From positions 1-18,826 of the forward strand of contig CACGEL010000015.1 of NCBI GenBank assembly GCA_902572065.1: a stretch of 18,826 bases of DNA. The letters run 5' to 3'. A program made the translations under genes and the position numbers. How positions within the stretch are numbered: position 1 is the first letter of the stretch; each line of letters starts with the position of its first letter. This document shows positions 15,686 through 18,826 of this stretch, in pieces. The DNA is from an uncultured Prochlorococcus sp. Lineage in GTDB: Bacteria > Cyanobacteriota > Cyanobacteriia > PCC-6307 > Cyanobiaceae. The notes beneath the pieces are model-generated. The model made no database searches. It was not told the origin of the DNA and was given only the letters and a program-made list of their open reading frames with translations.

Positions 15686-16747
15686 GTGAACTTTAAATTT
15701 TGGACTAGGTTCCAATTTGCTAGAGATATAGGTATTGATCTAGGTACTGCTAACACTCTTATTCATGTATCTGGGAAAGGCGTCGTTCTTGAAGAACCTT
15801 CTGTAGTAGCTATGGAACTAGAGGAGGGAGTTCCTTTAGCAGTGGGACAAGAAGCAAAATTAATGTTAGGTAGAACTCCAGGAAATATAAGAGCAGTTAG
15901 ACCGTTAAGAGATGGAGTTATTGCGGATTTTGACGCAGCGGAACAAATGATAAAAACTTTTATTCAGAAATGTAACGAAGGCAGGGGTCTTTTAGCACCA
16001 CGAATAGTTATTGGTATTCCAAGCGGGGTTACTAGTGTCGAACGAAGAGCAGTTAGAGAAGCTGGATTAGCAGGAGCTCGTGAAGTCTATTTAATTGATG
16101 AACCAGTAGCTGCTGCTATAGGTGCTTCATTGCCAGTCACTGAACCAATTGGAACCATGATCGTCGATATTGGAGGTGGAACTACTGAAGTAGCAGTATT
16201 AAGTCTTGGGGGGACAGTTGTAAGTGAATCTCTTCGAATAGCAGGTGATGAAATAAATGAATCAATATCTGCTTATCTTAAAAAAAAGCATAATATGGTT
16301 GTTGGTGAGAGAACATCAGAAAAGATAAAAATTAAAATAGGTTCTGCTTTCCCTGATAAAGATTTTGACAATACATCTTTTGAAGTTAAGGGATTACACT
16401 TAACATCAGGTTTGCCAAGATCTATTACTTTAACCGCTGGAGAAATTAGAGAGGCTATGGCTGAACCTCTTAGTAAAATTGTTGAGGCTATAAAAAGAAC
16501 TCTCGAACGAACCCCTCCTGAATTAGCTGCAGATATTGTTGAGAGAGGCATTATGCTAGCTGGAGGTGGAGCTCTAATAAAGGGAATTAATGATTTAGTA
16601 ACTCAAGAAACTGGTATTTTTACTCATATAGCAGAGGATCCATTGTTATGCGTAGTTAATGGCTGCGGAAATGTCCTTGATGATTTTAGAAGACTTAAGA
16701 GGTGTGTAGATACTATTGATATGGGAACTACTTCAATAAGAACTTAA
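15686..16747 (+). CDS. mreB: Rod-shape-determining actin homologue MreB
   Basis: Actin-like ATPase that forms membrane-associated filaments and guides the elongation machinery for peptidoglycan. 353 aa, full length. Phosphate-1 motif is GIDLGTANTLI (16-26), Glu139 in IDEPVAAAIG is the catalytic region, phosphate-2 is VDIGGGTTEVAVL with Asp161, and the adenosine motif is MLAGGGALIKG (290-300). The N-terminal MNFKFWTRFQFARD could be the amphipathic membrane contact. The start is GTG at 15686: a TAA at 15683-15685 directly precedes it and there is no downstream Met before the conserved motif. The usual partners mreC and mreD do not follow; the next gene is a convergent lipoprotein 82 bp away. 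It could be a second copy. Confidence 0.96.
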   Translation: MNFKFWTRFQFARDIGIDLGTANTLIHVSGKGVVLEEPSVVAMELEEGVPLAVGQEAKLMLGRTPGNIRAVRPLRDGVIADFDAAEQMIKTFIQKCNEGRGLLAPRIVIGIPSGVTSVERRAVREAGLAGAREVYLIDEPVAAAIGASLPVTEPIGTMIVDIGGGTTEVAVLSLGGTVVSESLRIAGDEINESISAYLKKKHNMVVGERTSEKIKIKIGSAFPDKDFDNTSFEVKGLHLTSGLPRSITLTAGEIREAMAEPLSKIVEAIKRTLERTPPELAADIVERGIMLAGGGALIKGINDLVTQETGIFTHIAEDPLLCVVNGCGNVLDDFRRLKRCVDTIDMGTTSIRT

Positions 16748-16829
16748 TTATTTCTCTGATGAATTTTTTAACTGGAAAAAACTAGAAATCAAAATTTATT
16801 AGCCTCAATTAATAAAGAGTTAAGATTTA

Positions 16830-17186
16830 TTATTTTTCTAATAAATAAACTTTCTCTTCACCAATTTTGTCTGGTTTCACTATTTTACAACCTTTATCTT
16901 TTTCTAAATCGCAATCTCTTGAGGCAGCAACTGTTTTCCAAGAACAAACTTTTTCTTCTGCGTATTCTTGTTTAATAGTCCACCCCTCGCTGATATATTT
17001 TTCGAGATTACTATTTTCTCCACATGAAACTATAATTTCAATACTATTTTCTTTTTTAATACTTTCTTCTGATGATCGCATTCCAAAACTGTTTTTGATT
17101 TCAGTCGCTTTTTTCTCTAATGTTTTGCAACTACTAACTAAAAATAGGATCAAACATATATAAAGTAATTTTTTATATTTTCTCAT
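16830..17186 (-). CDS. Small putative lipoprotein (118 aa)
   Basis: A lipoprotein signal peptide is visible: basic MRKYKK, a hydrophobic core, then the lipobox VSSC with Cys20 as the acylated residue. The mature part has a Lys/Glu/Ser-rich spacer (21-48), then a compact region with four more cysteines (Cys55, Cys81, Cys92, Cys100), including EGWTIKQEYAEEKVCSWKT and RDCDLEKDKGCKI, which could form two disulfides. Function unknown; no known family was recognised. ATG at 17186-17184 overlaps the murA-tail stop by 4 bp (ATGA), the classic arrangement for translational coupling, so it is very probably in one operon with it. Confidence 0.78.
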   Translation of the reverse strand: MRKYKKLLYICLILFLVSSCKTLEKKATEIKNSFGMRSSEESIKKENSIEIIVSCGENSNLEKYISEGWTIKQEYAEEKVCSWKTVAASRDCDLEKDKGCKIVKPDKIGEEKVYLLEK

Positions 17187-18808
17187 TTATCTATCATGCA
17201 AGTATTAAATTTTCTATTAGCTGTTTCTGGAAATCCAAGATTCAAGAACTTTATATAGTCACTATTATTATCCTTACATATTTTTTCGTTGTTTTCAATT
17301 TGTATTTTTCTCTGTTCTTGAATTAATATTTGATTTCTGAAGTTTTCGATAAATTTATAAATAAAAGGAATAGATGCTATGAAAAATCCAATAAAAAATG
17401 AACAAGCAAATGTCGATATGTATTTTTTATAGTTATTTTTAAGACTATTTATTGCAAAATAATTATTCAGTTTTAACATAATTTTAATTTTTTTTTTAAT
17501 TACTATCTTTGCTCCAATTCCTTGTAATTTTGTAGAAAAGTCCTCGTATCCTCTTTCTAAATGTTCAATCCCTCCAATCAAAGTTTTCCCGTTGGCACTA
17601 AGTCCTGCAAGAGCTAATGCAGCACTAGCCCTTAAATCAGATCCCATAACTAAATTGCCTTTTAAGTTTTTAACCCCGACTACAGTTGCAATATTATCTT
17701 TTACATTTATGTTTGCTCCCATACGGTTTAGCTCTTTAACATGATTCATTCTATTTTCAAATACTGTTTCTTTGATTTTTGAAATTCCATTTGTTGTTGC
17801 CATTAAAGCCATAAATGGAGCTTGTAGATCAGTTGGAAAACCAGGAAAGGGACTAGTGATAATATTGACTGAATCTAAAACTTTATTAGGAATAATTCTT
17901 AAAAAGTTGTTGAAATATTCGAACTTGCAACCACACAATTCAAGTTTCTTAATTACTTCAGTTAAATGATTGGGTTCGACAGGGGAAAGACTAATGTTTG
18001 ATCTTGTTATGGCTGCTGCAATTAAGAAAGTTCCTGCCTCAATTCTGTCAGGCATCACGGTGTAATTACAACCATTAAGAGATTCAACTCCTTCAATAGT
18101 GATACATTCAGATCCTGCACCTTTAACTTTTGCTCCCATTGCGTTCAACATATTTGCTAAATCTACAATTTCTGGTTCTTGTGCAGCATTGTTCAATATA
18201 GTTTGCCCGTTCGCTAAGGATGCTGCCATTAGTAAAGTCTCTGTGGCACCAACACTTTTACATTTAAAATTGATTGATGAACCAAGTAATCTTTTATTGG
18301 GAGTAATTACTTCAGCAGTTAAATAATTATTTTTGAATTTAAATATAACTCCTAATTGTTTCAGTGAATCTATATGCTCATCTATTGGTCTAGCTCCTAT
18401 CGAACAACCTCCTGGCAAAGGTATCTTAGCTTTTCCAAATCTTGCAAGGATTGGCCCTATACAAAAGAAACTCACTCTAAGAGCATGACATAAATCAAAA
18501 AATAAATCTTGTGGTGGATGAATAATTTCTTTAGTGTTTATTTCTAATTTATCTGCATTCGCTCTTATATTAATGCCCATTGCAACTAATAATTTAGACA
18601 TAATTGCAACATCTGAAATTTGAGGAACATTAAAAAGATTGATTTTGCCTTTAGAAAGAATTGATGCTGCCATTAGTACTAGAGCAGAATTTTTAGCGCC
18701 ACTAATTTTTAAATGTCCTTCAAGCGGGTTGCCTCCTTTTACTTCGATATATTTTTTGAAAAGGTAACTGAATTTATCTGATTTAAGATTATTATTTTGA
18801 AATTTCAT
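17183..18808 (-). CDS. murA: UDP-N-acetylglucosamine 1-carboxyvinyltransferase with C-terminal membrane-anchored extension
   Basis: First committed step of peptidoglycan synthesis: transfers enolpyruvyl from PEP to UDP-GlcNAc. Of 541 aa, residues about 20-435 are MurA, with GHLKISGAKNSA (31-42, Lys39 and Asn40 in the active site), the catalytic Cys135 in GGCSIGARPIDEH, and DLRASAALALAGL near the end. An extra 18 or so residues precede the usual start, with no later Met before the core. After a Lys/Ile-rich join the frame continues from Met444 for 98 residues: basic start, one membrane helix (about FACSFFIGFFIASIPFIYKF), charged helix, then NLGFPETANRKF and Cys538. Standard MurA is about 420-450 aa. 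The join lies on a 10-A tract, so this may be a real fusion, two genes, or a sequencing artefact. Confidence 0.9.
   Translation of the reverse strand: MKFQNNNLKSDKFSYLFKKYIEVKGGNPLEGHLKISGAKNSALVLMAASILSKGKINLFNVPQISDVAIMSKLLVAMGINIRANADKLEINTKEIIHPPQDLFFDLCHALRVSFFCIGPILARFGKAKIPLPGGCSIGARPIDEHIDSLKQLGVIFKFKNNYLTAEVITPNKRLLGSSINFKCKSVGATETLLMAASLANGQTILNNAAQEPEIVDLANMLNAMGAKVKGAGSECITIEGVESLNGCNYTVMPDRIEAGTFLIAAAITRSNISLSPVEPNHLTEVIKKLELCGCKFEYFNNFLRIIPNKVLDSVNIITSPFPGFPTDLQAPFMALMATTNGISKIKETVFENRMNHVKELNRMGANINVKDNIATVVGVKNLKGNLVMGSDLRASAALALAGLSANGKTLIGGIEHLERGYEDFSTKLQGIGAKIVIKKKIKIMLKLNNYFAINSLKNNYKKYISTFACSFFIGFFIASIPFIYKFIENFRNQILIQEQRKIQIENNEKICKDNNSDYIKFLNLGFPETANRKFNTCMIDK
17488..17497. 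repeat. A10 homopolymer at the MurA/tail junction
   Basis: Ten A on the coding minus strand, read AAA-AAA-AAA-A. With 10 A the frame enters the 98-residue tail. With 9 A it would end in Cys-TAA seven codons past the ATT that precedes the tract, and with 11 A it would stop at TAA right after an AAT codon. In both cases MurA would end at a normal length. Confidence 0.95.
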
Positions 18809-18826
18809 AACTTAAAAGTCTTCAAT

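Noticed and set aside
16826..16845. TTTATTA-TTTTTC-TAATAAA hairpin as a terminator of mreB
   Set aside because: The stem is purely A/T and overlaps the lipoprotein stop codon, so it would be too weak to call.
16830..17480. Spanin-like lysis pair (inner-membrane tail plus overlapping lipoprotein)
   Set aside because: The layout resembles phage i-/o-spanins, but there is no holin or endolysin nearby, the first part is fused to MurA, and the lipoprotein has a Cys-rich compact domain rather than a short proline-rich one.
17970..17990. GGTTCGA-like tRNA T-loop
   Set aside because: It lies inside the intact murA coding sequence and no cloverleaf can be formed around it.

Overview
This window looks like a chromosomal segment of a very AT-rich, streamlined marine picocyanobacterium, most likely a high-light-type Prochlorococcus. 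The reasons are the low GC content, intergenic gaps often under 60 bp, a plant/cyanobacterial type-2 GAPDH, a CYP38/TLP38-like cyclophilin, cobalamin gene cbiD beside guaA, and the order murC-gap2-thiL-cyclophilin-efp-accB-pdxA, which I recognise as typical of that genus. The clade assignment is inference from composition and gene order. No tRNA, rRNA, CRISPR array, integrase or transposase was seen.

Region 1 (1-6.9 kb) is core housekeeping. It holds a 5' fragment of murC (minus), gap2 (plus), thiL and a secreted cyclophilin (minus, 8 bp overlap), efp and accB (plus, 1 bp overlap), then pdxA and an SDR-type epimerase/dehydratase (minus). Packing is extreme: gap2 and thiL share a palindromic TAATTA as their two stop codons, accB and pdxA overlap tail-to-tail by 24 bp, and the probable efp promoter runs through the cyclophilin start codon.

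Region 2 (6.9-9.2 kb) is a run of small genes: a 78-aa one-helix membrane protein, an HNH nuclease, a secreted 139-aa protein with a pentanucleotide repeat in its lysine-rich tail, a half-length AbrB-family membrane protein, and a 65-aa conserved-looking protein. Region 3 (9.2-13.2 kb) returns to metabolism: a photorespiration-type class V aminotransferase, cbiD and guaA.

Region 4 (13.2-18.8 kb) is the least ordinary part. After guaA come two tandem pairs of an 11-bp repeat and a small hairpin. Next is a DnaB-like helicase without the primase-binding N-terminal domain. A 443-bp interval follows that holds a 51-codon ORF and the decayed C-terminus of an endonuclease/exonuclease/phosphatase-family gene. 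The rest is a secreted FKBP isomerase, an mreB with no mreC or mreD after it, a lipoprotein, and a MurA whose reading frame runs through a 10-A tract into a 98-residue membrane-anchored tail. MurA and the lipoprotein are coupled by an ATGA overlap. MurC, MurA and MreB all serve peptidoglycan synthesis, so region 4 could be an envelope-related accessory block joined to the core backbone after guaA. That reading is a hypothesis that needs the rest of the genome. I found no clear evidence of a wholly new system. The strongest leads are the MurA-tail fusion and the repeat-bearing junction after guaA.
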